Origin: Arenibacter echinorum
GTDB lineage: Bacteria; Bacteroidota; Bacteroidia; Flavobacteriales; Flavobacteriaceae
Assembly: GCF_003259375.1 (NCBI RefSeq)
Contig: NZ_QLLN01000003.1
Location: forward strand, 362,955 to 426,954
Length of the DNA: 64,000 nucleotides
Direction: 5' to 3'
In this document: one piece after another, positions 36,601-44,871 of the stretch
Layout: each line of letters opens with the position of its first letter
How positions within the stretch are numbered: the first letter of the stretch is position 1
Made by a program: the position numbers and the translations under genes
Notes under the pieces: model-generated
The model's input: only the letters and a program-made list of their open reading frames with translations
What the model was told of the DNA's origin: nothing
Database searches by the model: none

Positions 36601-37727
36601 GCCATGTTGACGTTTTTGTGGGAACCCAATCGGTACATGGTAGAACGGAATTGGTAGTTGAAATAAGTGATGACGGTATTGGGATTCCTTTGGAAAGTCA
36701 AGAAAAAATATTTACGCGTTTTTATCAAGCGCCCAACAGTAAGATAAACAATACCGGGTCTGGAATAGGGCTCTCCCTTGTTCAGGTATTGGTACAACTT
36801 CACAAAGGAACCATTGCTGTGCAAAGTCAGGCCGATAAGGGTAGTGTATTTACCATCAAAATCCCCATAGATTACGAGGCTTATGAAGAAAGTGAAGTAT
36901 TCGAGTATGGTCAGAGTCCGGTTATAGAACATTCGCCCCATTTAATTCCCAGTAAAAAAATAAACCAGAGTGCCCATTTAAAGGAAAGAATACTCATTAT
37001 TGAGGACAATGCCGAATTGCGTAACTATTTGGTAGACTTTTTATCGGACTACTACAAGGTCTTTGAGGCAGAAAATGGAGAAAAGGGATTAGAGATATGT
37101 AGGCAAATAAAACCCGCACTCTGCGTTGCCGATATAATGATGCCCGTATTGGATGGACTTGAATTCTGTAAAGCGCTAAAAAATGATGGGGATATAAGCC
37201 ATATACCAGTAATACTTCTAACGGCGCTATCCGATAATGACGATAAGATTAGGGGCTATAGTTCTGGAGCCGATGGGTATTTGGTAAAACCATTTGATCC
37301 CTCCCTATTAAAAACGAGGATCGAAAATATTATCCAATCGCGAATGGATCTGAAAGGTAAATTTTCCGGGGAGGCAGAAAGCGACGTAACAACCTTAACA
37401 CACTCTCCCATTGATGAGAAATTCATGGAAAAACTCATTAAATTGATAGAGGTAGATATAGACAACTTGGAAATAAATACTGCATACCTATGCCAGGAAT
37501 TGGGAATGAGTTCCTCCAAATTGTACAGAAAAATAAAGGAACTTACAGATCTGGCTCCAAATGAATTTATAAGAACGATTCGGTTAAAAAAAGCAGCTCA
37601 ATTGTTAAATACCAAAAAGTACAATGTTTCCGAAGTATCAACTATGGTTGGATTCAACGACCCTTACTATTTTAGCCGCTGTTTTAAAAAACAGTTCGGA
37701 TATCCTCCAAGCAATGTGATCAAATAG
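33690..37727 (+). CDS. Hybrid two-component sensor/AraC regulator (HTCS)
   Basis: 1345 residues. Signal peptide, then two periplasmic seven-bladed propellers built of Reg_prop repeats (GFLWLGTFSGLNRFDGYEF, LWIGTRKGLVLY, GVLWIGTEDGLEKYDP and similar) to about residue 690, a Y_Y_Y domain (FGDYTFEVKAMNSHGVWSD), one membrane helix at about 782-803, HisKA with His843 (ISHELRTPL), HATPase_c (YNLLSNALKFT, DDGIGIP, GSGIGLSL), a receiver with Asp1148 (CVADIMMPVLDG) and a C-terminal AraC HTH (TAYLCQELGMSSSKLYRKIK, VSTMVGFNDPYYFSRCFKKQ). It senses an oligosaccharide in the periplasm and activates the neighbouring susCD/GH92 genes. It is transcribed in the same direction and lies downstream of them. Confidence 0.97.
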   Translation: MGNKLQFLLVFMVSIWNLHAQTIKFEHYNDHNGLSHNSVRHIIQDDRGFLWLGTFSGLNRFDGYEFKTFTSSSEINNTIPDDDITDLELDRESNQLWIGTRKGLVLYKLDTHTFRTFLPNVNDPNALQDGEIRSVHIDRFKQVWVGTKDKGLFIYNPETQYFKKVELEGYNYVKDIFEDSKGYIWIASYGTAGIAKISLDNTGNIGQIREYTLEVSESTETNPYVNFIYEDHKSDIFVGSRRGLYKLEAQTDSFRNLYLKDSKVRDKLGPYFISIARAPNGEYWLGTLGGILVVDELEDIVLQEYRWYYSELSDDDSLADNLVAALYFDTSGVLWIGTEDGLEKYDPYNNQFNYNSDISQYIGNQVPRIRGFAKTKDNKIIVATRHNGLFISDNGHYRPLFNNQKDIASIFTMDGNIFYCGLWEGHILRYDYSSGKASVFDVGFSRSPILAFADLGNKKMVVGAHGEGAVIINTETLSPVKGTGILLPSRPINKCVVDNNGTIWFASQTGVIQFDPVSGNTHVYDADLDENISLSHENVSDITIDPSGKIWAATRMGLDYYDPDLDNFVPIMEPAELKSSWITDVVSDTNGSLWLNMNNNRIAQYKKLSNELKIYYTDSGNRLDVFSLTGFYYADDSHIYLGGKNEIISFSPSDIKDNDISPAPLITNIKIQNTDLEVGSILNDQQILTSDINLSRELVLENVNKNFSLTFSSPSYTSERFNKYSYRLVGFDKGWNTVDIRQRTVQYTNLFFGDYTFEVKAMNSHGVWSDVSSYQIKILPPFWFTYQSLIILILLLFLIFYVVRKQMKARLGLKHQLLLEKVKRERDEKLSNEKLRFFTNISHELRTPLTLILGPTKQLIEDGETSGNQFQLSRYQMILQNANRLLNLVNQVLDFRRAQSGELSLKVTHTDILLHTRNTFRSFEELADDKKIEFSLICESEMIEGYVDRDKYDKILYNLLSNALKFTHKYGHVDVFVGTQSVHGRTELVVEISDDGIGIPLESQEKIFTRFYQAPNSKINNTGSGIGLSLVQVLVQLHKGTIAVQSQADKGSVFTIKIPIDYEAYEESEVFEYGQSPVIEHSPHLIPSKKINQSAHLKERILIIEDNAELRNYLVDFLSDYYKVFEAENGEKGLEICRQIKPALCVADIMMPVLDGLEFCKALKNDGDISHIPVILLTALSDNDDKIRGYSSGADGYLVKPFDPSLLKTRIENIIQSRMDLKGKFSGEAESDVTTLTHSPIDEKFMEKLIKLIEVDIDNLEINTAYLCQELGMSSSKLYRKIKELTDLAPNEFIRTIRLKKAAQLLNTKKYNVSEVSTMVGFNDPYYFSRCFKKQFGYPPSNVIK

Positions 37728-37749
37728 TAGCTACAAAAGTGAACCCACC

Positions 37750-38892
37750 TTAATAGTTTACGTAATCCACAATTTCCAGTCCGTAACCTACAAGCCCCAC
37801 TCTTTTGGTGTGACTAGAATTGCTCAATAACCTAATTTTGGCAATATCCAAATCGTGCAATATTTGAGCTCCAACACCAAAATCCTTGGCATCCATATCC
37901 ACCTTGGGGGCCTTGTATATTCCTTGTTTTTGCAATTCCTTAAGTTCGCCTAAACGGACCAATAGGTTCAAGGATTCGGTTTCCTGATTTATAAAGACTA
38001 TAGCCCCTTTGCCTTCTTCGTTGATGGCATTGAACATGTCCTCCAATTTTTTATCCGGATTGTTGGTAAGGGTACCTAAAATGTCATTGTTGATCAAGGT
38101 AGAATTTATTCTGGTCAGGACCTTTTCATCTTTTTGCCAAGTTCCTTTGGTCAGCGCCAAATGCACCTGATTATTGGTGGTCTGTTGGTACGCCCTCAAT
38201 CTAAATTCTCCAAATCTGGTAACTATATTAAAATCTTCCTTTTTACGGATAAGACTATCATGTTCCATGCGATAAGCGATCAAGGCTTCGATAGACACAA
38301 TTTTTAGATCAAATGTCTTGGCTACTTTTACCAATTGGGGCAATCTGGCCATAGACCCATCCTCGTTCATGATCTCAACGATGACCCCGGCAGGTTTTAG
38401 TCCGGCCAAACGGGCAAAATCGATAGCAGCTTCGGTATGTCCGGTTCTTCTTAATACACCACCTTCTTTGGCAACAAGGGGAAATATATGTCCAGGCCTA
38501 CCCAAATCATGGGCCTTGATATTTGCATCTGTCAACGCTTTAACGGTACTTGCTCGATCTCCTGCAGAAATACCTGTGGTAACACCATTGCCCCTTAAAT
38601 CTACAGAAACTGTGAACGCGGTTTCCATAGGATCAGTGTTATTGTGAACCATCATGTGCAGACCCAATTCCTTGCACCTGCCTTCGGTGAGTGGTGCACA
38701 GATAAGTCCTCTACCATGGGTAGCCATAAAGTTGATCAATTCTGGAGTTGCCAATTCTGCGGCTGCCAAAAAATCCCCTTCATTTTCCCTATTTTCATCA
38801 TCCACTACAATAATTACCTTGCCCCGCCTTATATCGTCAATAGCCTCCTCAATGGTATTTAGCGTAATAGTCTTTTCAACTTTTGTTGTCAT
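37750..38892 (-). CDS. ribB: 3,4-dihydroxy-2-butanone 4-phosphate synthase with degenerate GTP cyclohydrolase II domain
   Basis: 380 residues. Residues 1-210 are a complete RibB domain: VVDDENRENEGDF, MATHGRGLICAPL, TGISAGDRASTVKALTD, GRPGHIFPLVAKEGGVLRR, RTGHTEAAIDFARLAG. It makes the four-carbon unit of riboflavin from ribulose 5-phosphate. Residues 215-380 are shaped like RibA, but the zinc cysteines are gone: the region normally holding C-x-x-GD...C-x-C reads RINSTLINNDILGTLTNN, and the QEGRG-type segment reads INQETESLNLL. The RibA half is therefore very unlikely to hydrolyse GTP; a separate RibA would be needed elsewhere. Its start overlaps the lptG stop by 4 bases (ATGA). Confidence 0.92.
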   Translation of the reverse strand: MTTKVEKTITLNTIEEAIDDIRRGKVIIVVDDENRENEGDFLAAAELATPELINFMATHGRGLICAPLTEGRCKELGLHMMVHNNTDPMETAFTVSVDLRGNGVTTGISAGDRASTVKALTDANIKAHDLGRPGHIFPLVAKEGGVLRRTGHTEAAIDFARLAGLKPAGVIVEIMNEDGSMARLPQLVKVAKTFDLKIVSIEALIAYRMEHDSLIRKKEDFNIVTRFGEFRLRAYQQTTNNQVHLALTKGTWQKDEKVLTRINSTLINNDILGTLTNNPDKKLEDMFNAINEEGKGAIVFINQETESLNLLVRLGELKELQKQGIYKAPKVDMDAKDFGVGAQILHDLDIAKIRLLSNSSHTKRVGLVGYGLEIVDYVNY

Positions 38893-40373
38893 GTTACAGC
38901 AATTTTTTCTTTCTTCTTAAATACGGCCTTAAAATAATCAAAAATACTCCCAAAGGACATTAATCCCTTGTCCGCCGTTGCCCTTCTGGTAAGGAAAACA
39001 CCTAAAGGTAACATTATAAATGTAGAAAGCCATGCCCCTATAATAGGATTTATATTTCCTTCCTTGGCATAATTTCCGGCAAATACACCAATAAAATAAT
39101 AAGTTAGAAATAGAACAATTGCGATAACCATAGGCAAACCTAAACCACCTTTTCTGATGATAGCACCCAAAGGGGCCCCAACAAAGAATAAAATAATACA
39201 GGATAAAGCCAAGGCATATTTTTTGTGTAGCGATAAAATGTGAAGACGATATATCTTGTATTTTATTTGAAGCTCATTTTTCTTTCCTTGAATACTTGTT
39301 ATAATATTTGAAGTGGCACTTTTTGCAGAGCTTAAAATCTGTGTCTGGTGCCATGAAGGATAGATGGCCAATATACTATCAGTATCCATCTTGGTACCCA
39401 AAGAATCCATTTCTTTCTTTTTTTTATCGATTGTAATTTGGGCTAAAGAATCAGGCTTTTTCAAAGGTACGAAAGCGCCCATTCTACCTACAATATTCTT
39501 GGAAAAAGCAGTTACCAGTTTTACATTGTCGTCCTTTAGGGAATCTATATCCTTGGTTAAGCGGGAAATATTTTTCATCTTATCCGTGCTTACATCTCTC
39601 TCCTCTTCCAAATCAACATCATTAAGATCTGAAAGATCCTTGTTGATGGTATAAGTCTTAAAATTGGCCTTGGTAAAAGGATTTTTCTTCTTCTCCTTAT
39701 TATTTTTAGTGGACACGTCCAAGTAATAATGCCCGTCCTTTAATACCAACTGTAAGATATCCGAATCCTCACTGCTGATTAGTTCTCCTGATTTGGCCTT
39801 GATTACAGTGGTATTGACTTTTGTTTTAGATTTTTCATGAATGATGACATTTTCCAAGAATCGATCATTTTCCCCATATTTACGGTCCACCTTCATATTC
39901 ATTTCCGTACCTTCCAAATCACTAAAAACCCCCTCAGAAATTATTGCCGCAGGTTTGACCTTGGCAATGTTCCTTCTTAAATTATATATTTTTTGTTCAG
40001 AGATAGGAATAATATTGTTGGCGAAATAAAAAGTGACCCCTCCCAAAAACGTAACAAAAACAATAAGTGGCAACATGGCCCTCTGTAGGGAAATACCAGA
40101 GGCCTTCATAGCTGCAAATTCATAATTTTCCGCAAAGGATCCAAAGGTTAGTATGGAAGAAAGTAATACTGTTAAGGGAATTACCCGTTCCATTAGGTTG
40201 GGCATAAGGTAAAACAGGAATTTTCCGATTATGAAAATATCCAATCCCTTTCCTGCAAAATCATCAATAAACAACCAGATCGTCTGAAATACGAAGATAA
40301 ACATCAGTATTACGAACGAACTGAGAAAATTAAAAAGGAACCTCGATAATATATATCGGTCTAGAATTCTCAA
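38889..40373 (-). CDS. LptF/LptG family permease (LPS export)
   Basis: 494 residues, longer than the 350-370 usual in Proteobacteria. Three N-terminal helices (FLFNFLSSFVILMFIFVFQT, a second near LMERVIPLTVLLSSILTF, MLPLIVFVTFLGGVTFYFAN) and three C-terminal helices (ALALSCIILFFVGAPLGAII, GLPMVIAIVLFLTYYFIGVF, and the last near IGAWLSTFIMLPLGVF) surround an enlarged periplasmic part rich in Asp, Lys and Leu (about residues 230-350) that looks partly coiled-coil. LptF/G move lipopolysaccharide from the inner membrane with LptB2. In Bacteroidota a single-gene LptFG subunit is often found with lolA, as here. It lies 3 bases after lolA's stop and overlaps ribB by 4 bases. Confidence 0.92.
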   Translation of the reverse strand: MRILDRYILSRFLFNFLSSFVILMFIFVFQTIWLFIDDFAGKGLDIFIIGKFLFYLMPNLMERVIPLTVLLSSILTFGSFAENYEFAAMKASGISLQRAMLPLIVFVTFLGGVTFYFANNIIPISEQKIYNLRRNIAKVKPAAIISEGVFSDLEGTEMNMKVDRKYGENDRFLENVIIHEKSKTKVNTTVIKAKSGELISSEDSDILQLVLKDGHYYLDVSTKNNKEKKKNPFTKANFKTYTINKDLSDLNDVDLEEERDVSTDKMKNISRLTKDIDSLKDDNVKLVTAFSKNIVGRMGAFVPLKKPDSLAQITIDKKKKEMDSLGTKMDTDSILAIYPSWHQTQILSSAKSATSNIITSIQGKKNELQIKYKIYRLHILSLHKKYALALSCIILFFVGAPLGAIIRKGGLGLPMVIAIVLFLTYYFIGVFAGNYAKEGNINPIIGAWLSTFIMLPLGVFLTRRATADKGLMSFGSIFDYFKAVFKKKEKIAVT

Positions 40374-40376
40374 TGT

Positions 40377-41021
40377 CTAATTTCTTATAATGTAATACCC
40401 ATCATTTTTATACTTGTTCTCGTCAAAAGTAAATAAGGTTTTGGACAAGGGCTGGTCTATTTTAAAAGAATTAACAGTAATGGTCGTTTTTGTACCGTTC
40501 TTCCCTGTTTCAATAAGTTTATAGATATGTTTGGTCTCCACATCTATGCCCAACAAAATAGATTTGATCTCTGAGTTGGTATCGATCGGTGTCAACTTCA
40601 CAAACTGTATTTTCCTTCCTTGGATATTTTGCAAAATGTCCCAGTCATAGTTGTGCCCCTGCTTATAGAAGGTAAGCATTTTAGATGGTGTAATGGTGTT
40701 TTCATCATCCAATTTCTCTTCAATGGTCACCTCTTCATTTTCTGGAACAACGGTATATACCTTTTTTCCATCATACACTTGCTTGGAACCCAAATAATTG
40801 AATAAATACTTATCGCCCTGCATGGTTACATCCCCTCGCGTTTCCGTATTTATATTGGCCTCCTCGTTATTAAGGCTGTATTTAAAGTCTACAAAAATAT
40901 TGTCGTAACTTTTTACTTTATTATATACTTCATCTAACAAAGTTTTGGCCTTTGCAGAGTTTTGGGCCATAGATACTGAAGTAGATAATACCAATAATAT
41001 AATAGATAATTTAATTTTCAT
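40377..41021 (-). CDS. lolA: LolA-like outer-membrane lipoprotein carrier protein
   Basis: 214 residues. Signal peptide (MKIKLSIILLVLSTSVSMAQ), then a LolA beta-sheet body: AKTLLDEVYNKVKSYDNIFV, DFKYSLNNEEANINTETRGD, VTMQGDKYLFNYLGSKQVYD, GKKVYTVVPENEEVTIEE, and a C-terminal NSFKIDQPLSKTLFTFDENK. LolA ferries lipoproteins across the periplasm. The gene sits 31 bases after ftsK and 3 bases before lptG, the usual Bacteroidota order. The family match is to the Bacteroidota branch, which diverges strongly from E. coli LolA. Confidence 0.9.
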   Translation of the reverse strand: MKIKLSIILLVLSTSVSMAQNSAKAKTLLDEVYNKVKSYDNIFVDFKYSLNNEEANINTETRGDVTMQGDKYLFNYLGSKQVYDGKKVYTVVPENEEVTIEEKLDDENTITPSKMLTFYKQGHNYDWDILQNIQGRKIQFVKLTPIDTNSEIKSILLGIDVETKHIYKLIETGKNGTKTTITVNSFKIDQPLSKTLFTFDENKYKNDGYYIIRN

Positions 41022-41052
41022 TTTCTTCTATTTAAATTTTTAACGGTGCCTT

Positions 41053-43434
41053 CTATGCACTTTCATTGCTCAAAAGTTGATCCAAGGCATAAATATCTGG
41101 CACAAGTACCTGACGAGCCTTACTACCCTCAAAAGGACCAACAATACCTGCCGCTTCCAACTGATCTACAATTCTCCCGGCCCTATTGTATCCCAATTTC
41201 AACTTTCGTTGTATCAAGGAGGCCGAACCCTGTTGTGCTATTACAATTACTTCTGCCGCTTCCCTGAACATGGCATCACGGTCGGATATATTATAATCAA
41301 TACTTGTGCCAGAATCATCATTTCCTGAGTATTCCGGAAGTAAATGTGCATCTGGATAAGCCCTTTGGGAACCTATAAATTCAGTAATTTTAGCAACCTC
41401 TGGGGTATCCACAAAAGCACACTGAATTCTGGTAACATCATTGCCCTGTGTAAACAACATATCCCCACGCCCAATTAATTGATCTGCCCCTTGGCTATCC
41501 AAAATGGTCCTTGAATCTATTTTTGAGGTCACCCTAAAAGCTATCCTAGCCGGGAAGTTGGCTTTGATAATCCCTGTAATTACGTTAACCGAAGGTCTTT
41601 GAGTTGCAATGATCAAGTGTATCCCAATAGCCCTGGCCAATTGTGCCAATCTGGCAATAGGGGTTTCTACTTCCTTACCGGCAGTCATAATAAGATCGGC
41701 AAACTCATCTATTACCAATACAATATAAGGTAAGAACATATGCCCGTCATTGGGGTTCAGTTTCCGCGCCTTAAACTTGGCGTTGTATTCCTTTATATTA
41801 CGAACCATGGCCAACTTTAATAGCTCGTAACGGTTGTCCATTTCAATACAAAGCGAATTTAAGGTATTGATTACCTTATTGTTATCCGTGATAATAGCTT
41901 CCTCGGAATCCGGTAATTTGGCCAAATAATGCCTTTCAATCTTGTTGAATAAGGTAAGTTCCACTTTTTTGGGATCTATAAGTACAAACTTTACCTCTGC
42001 AGGATGCTTTTTATAGAGCAAGGAGGTCAATACTGCATTTAGACCAACAGATTTTCCTTGGCCGGTGGCCCCAGCCATCAACAAATGGGGCATTTTAGCC
42101 AAATCCACCACAAACGTTTCATTGCTAATGGTCTTTCCAAAGGCAATGGGCAATTGCATTTCCGCCTTCTGAAATTTACTGGAGGCAATAACGGAACGCA
42201 TGGATACGATGGTAGCATTTTTATTGGGCACTTCAATACCAATGGTTCCCTTTCCGGGTATAGGAGCTATAATTCTAATACCAAGGGCCGCCAAGGACAG
42301 GGCAATATCATCCTCTAGGTTCTTAATTTTTGAAATTCGCACCCCTGCATCAGGCACAATCTCATATAGGGTGACTGTGGGACCAATAGTAGCCTTAATT
42401 TGTGCTATACCAATTTTATAGTTCTTTAAGGTCTCAACAATCTTATTCTTATTTTCCTCCAGTTCTTCCTGGTTGATGGTAATACCACCGCTGGCACCGT
42501 GCGGATCCAAAAGATCCAATGGGGGAAACTTAAAATTGCCCAATTCAAGGGTAGGGTCAAATTCACCGAAATCCTCCACCAGTTTGTCGGAAATATTGTC
42601 CGACTCCTCTTTCTCTTCCTTAATTTTCTCCACTTCCATGGCAATAGTTTCCTCTTCTTGACCCACCTTTACTTCAAATTCCTCCTCATCGTCCTCTTTT
42701 GCCAAAACGGGAATATCTTTCTTATGGGTGTAGGTGTCTATAACCACAGGTGTTTCTTCCTTTTCATTTGTATATAAAATATCGTTCTCCCTGTCGCTGT
42801 CATCAATCTTGGCAGCCTTACCGTTTTTAAATTCGGTAGCCAAAGATTTTCCTTTATCGTTTAAATAGGCAACTGCTTTATCCGGCGAAAATTGGAACAA
42901 CCTTACCAAAATAACTATCAGACCAAAAAGCAATAAGAGAAAGACCCCAACTTTCCCTCCATAATCTTGAAGAAAATCGTTCATCTCGTACCCAACCATT
43001 CCGCCCAACAACGGTTTTCCTGACACAAAAAAGCCAAGAGCAAGGGAGAACCAGATTATAAATACCAAGCCCCATATCCATTTTCGCAGCAGCCCTTGTT
43101 TTTGCATACTCAAAAATAGGTACAGCCCCGTTATAAACAGTAGAAAGGTAAATATGATGGAAGAAACACCAAATCCCTTATAAAGCACAATATGACTTAC
43201 GTTGGCTCCAAATTTGTTCAATAAATTTCTGGCCTGTTCATTCCTGTTTGCAAATTCTGTCAACAAGCTTTGATCGTCTTGCCAAGTAAAATAAAAGGAG
43301 ACAAAAGAAAAGAACAGGGCAATACTTAAAAGCATTAACAACCCCCCAAAAATGATTTTGTTCTGTTGCGATAGTTTTAAGGAAAAGCCTTTTTTATTGG
43401 GTGTTGACTTTGGTTTTTTTACCTTTTTTGCCAT
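41053..43434 (-). CDS. ftsK: DNA translocase FtsK/SpoIIIE
   Basis: 793 residues. Four membrane helices in the first about 190 residues, then an acidic linker (DDEEEFEVKVGQEEETIAME), the alpha/beta RecA-like motor with Walker A GATGQGKS near residue 455 and Walker B VLVIDEFADLIM, and a C-terminal gamma winged-helix (QQGSASLIQRKLKLGYNRAG, RIVDQLEAAGIVGPFEGSK). FtsK pumps DNA toward the dif site during division. Upstream on the minus strand, CAAATTTA at 43463-43470 (TAAATTTG when read on the gene's strand) matches the -7 element, though no TTG is at the -33 position. lolA follows 31 bases downstream. Confidence 0.97.
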   Translation of the reverse strand: MAKKVKKPKSTPNKKGFSLKLSQQNKIIFGGLLMLLSIALFFSFVSFYFTWQDDQSLLTEFANRNEQARNLLNKFGANVSHIVLYKGFGVSSIIFTFLLFITGLYLFLSMQKQGLLRKWIWGLVFIIWFSLALGFFVSGKPLLGGMVGYEMNDFLQDYGGKVGVFLLLLFGLIVILVRLFQFSPDKAVAYLNDKGKSLATEFKNGKAAKIDDSDRENDILYTNEKEETPVVIDTYTHKKDIPVLAKEDDEEEFEVKVGQEEETIAMEVEKIKEEKEESDNISDKLVEDFGEFDPTLELGNFKFPPLDLLDPHGASGGITINQEELEENKNKIVETLKNYKIGIAQIKATIGPTVTLYEIVPDAGVRISKIKNLEDDIALSLAALGIRIIAPIPGKGTIGIEVPNKNATIVSMRSVIASSKFQKAEMQLPIAFGKTISNETFVVDLAKMPHLLMAGATGQGKSVGLNAVLTSLLYKKHPAEVKFVLIDPKKVELTLFNKIERHYLAKLPDSEEAIITDNNKVINTLNSLCIEMDNRYELLKLAMVRNIKEYNAKFKARKLNPNDGHMFLPYIVLVIDEFADLIMTAGKEVETPIARLAQLARAIGIHLIIATQRPSVNVITGIIKANFPARIAFRVTSKIDSRTILDSQGADQLIGRGDMLFTQGNDVTRIQCAFVDTPEVAKITEFIGSQRAYPDAHLLPEYSGNDDSGTSIDYNISDRDAMFREAAEVIVIAQQGSASLIQRKLKLGYNRAGRIVDQLEAAGIVGPFEGSKARQVLVPDIYALDQLLSNESA

Positions 43435-43562
43435 TAAATCTTAAATTCTGGTGGCTAAATTACAAATTTACTGATGAACTCATCGGAACTTTTCCTATTG
43501 AAATAGCATTTTACGGAAACTCGTTACAAGCTAGATTGGGAATATTGAATAACTAATGGATT

Positions 43563-43928
43563 TTAAAAGATTTTGGGAATATAGATGATAAGGCCTATAA
43601 TGGATGCAGCAATGGACACTAACATAACCGCACCGGCAGAAATATCCTTAATGAACCCAATTTTTTCATCAAATTCCGGTTGGACAAAATCCGCTATTTT
43701 TTCCACGGCCGTGTTTAATCCCTCAACGCCAAGGACCAATCCAATTGCCAGAATTTGAAGAATCCATTCCGTATTGGAGATTTCAAAATAGAATCCAGCA
43801 GCAGTCATCACCAAGGTGATAAAAACCTGTATCTTGATACTGGATTCCGTTCTTATTAAGAGTAATGCTCCCTTTAAAGCGAAGCCAACACTCTTTATTC
43901 GATTCACTAAAAAGCTTTCCTTAGGCAT
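43563..43928 (-). CDS. Diacylglycerol kinase-family protein
   Basis: 121 residues with three membrane helices. The DgkA signature lies in GVEGLNTAVEKIADFVQPEF, with the catalytic Glu in EGLNTAVE, and in IKDISAGAVMLVSIAASIIG. Depending on the branch, the family phosphorylates diacylglycerol or undecaprenol; in Bacteroidota and Firmicutes the undecaprenol kinase role is often suspected. Its start overlaps the tpx stop by 8 bases, and the ftsK start lies 128 bases further on. Confidence 0.92.
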   Translation of the reverse strand: MPKESFLVNRIKSVGFALKGALLLIRTESSIKIQVFITLVMTAAGFYFEISNTEWILQILAIGLVLGVEGLNTAVEKIADFVQPEFDEKIGFIKDISAGAVMLVSIAASIIGLIIYIPKIF

Positions 43929-44427
43929 CCATCAATACTTCTAAGGCCGCTTTGTAATTGGGCTCGTCAACGGTTTCCGCAACCTGCTCCGTATAAACAA
44001 CCTTTCCTTCCTCGTCCAACACAATCACCGCTCTAGAGTGAAGGGATTTTAGTGGTCCGTCTACAAACTCCAAGCCAAAGGCCTTTCCGAAGTTACCGTC
44101 CCTGAAATCGGACAACATTTCTACATTCTTTATACCTTCCGCTCCACAGAAACGAGCTTGGGCAAAAGGAAGGTCTTTGGAAACACATAAAACCTTAGTG
44201 TTTTTCAATTCGGCAGCTTCCCTATTAAATTGTCTTACAGATTGGGCACAAGTACCGGTATCTACACTGGGAAAAATATTTAATACCACTTTTGCACCTT
44301 TGTAATCGTCCAAATGTATATTGGACAAGTCTCCCTTGGTCAAAGAAAATCCAGGGGCCTTACTTCCTGCTTTAGGTAGTGTTCCTAAAGTATTTAACGG
44401 ATTTCCTTTAAGTGTTACTATAGCCAT
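43921..44427 (-). CDS. tpx: Thiol peroxidase Tpx
   Basis: 168 residues, standard length. The peroxidatic cysteine is Cys60 in DTGTCAQSVRQFN and the resolving cysteine Cys94 in QARFCGAEG, with the spacing seen in E. coli Tpx. The start is MAIVTLKGNP. It reduces hydrogen peroxide and alkyl hydroperoxides in the cell using thioredoxin. It overlaps dgkA by 8 bases. A second peroxidase and a thioredoxin are encoded about 450 bases away on the same strand, forming a redox group. Confidence 0.96.
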   Translation of the reverse strand: MAIVTLKGNPLNTLGTLPKAGSKAPGFSLTKGDLSNIHLDDYKGAKVVLNIFPSVDTGTCAQSVRQFNREAAELKNTKVLCVSKDLPFAQARFCGAEGIKNVEMLSDFRDGNFGKAFGLEFVDGPLKSLHSRAVIVLDEEGKVVYTEQVAETVDEPNYKAALEVLMDA

Positions 44428-44535
44428 GATTATTTTTTTAAATTTTGCGTGAAAATAAAAAATATATGATTGATAAATAAGGAATATGGGATAAAAAGTA
44501 GGACAATAATTAGACTTGCCTATTTACATAAATAA

Positions 44536-44583
44536 TCAAAAAATACCTCTATCCTATGTAGTAACATAAAAATAGAGGTATTT
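44536..44583 (-). terminator. Terminator after the thioredoxin/DUF6952 pair
   Basis: AAATACCTCTAT (44541-44552) and ATAGAGGTATTT (44572-44583) are perfect inverted repeats with a 19-base loop. On the minus strand the stem is followed by TTTTT. It lies 31 bases beyond the DUF6952 stop. Confidence 0.78.
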
Positions 44584-44613
44584 GCCATTATGGGGAGATA
44601 GATTCTAATCCAA

Positions 44614-44871
44614 TTATTTGTCTATGGAACCAATCACCCTTTGCATAAATTCGTTTAAGGCCTCTTTTTGAGGCTTACCTTCCTTAATAGATTTTTGTAC
44701 CTCCAAAGCTCCGTATAGATTGGAAATCAATTCGCCAATAACATCCAATTCCTCATCTTTTAATGAAGAAACTTCGGTGATGGACTCCAAGGTTTCTATG
44801 GTTTCCAATACATAATCCTCATCGTTTTCAGCTATAAAGCTCGTAAGGTGTTTAATTACTGGTAATTTCAC
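44614..44871 (-). CDS. DUF6952 family small protein
   Basis: 85 residues, acidic and helical (LPVIKHLTSFIAENDEDYVL, ETIETLESITEVSSLKDEEL, DVIGELISNLYGALEVQKSI). From memory it matches a small Bacteroidota family (DUF6952) that travels with thioredoxin. Its start lies inside the last 20 bases of the thioredoxin gene in another frame, so the two are translationally coupled. No catalytic motif or signal peptide is present. Function unknown; a role as thioredoxin partner or adaptor is an inference from position. Confidence 0.75.
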   Translation of the reverse strand: MKLPVIKHLTSFIAENDEDYVLETIETLESITEVSSLKDEELDVIGELISNLYGALEVQKSIKEGKPQKEALNEFMQRVIGSIDK

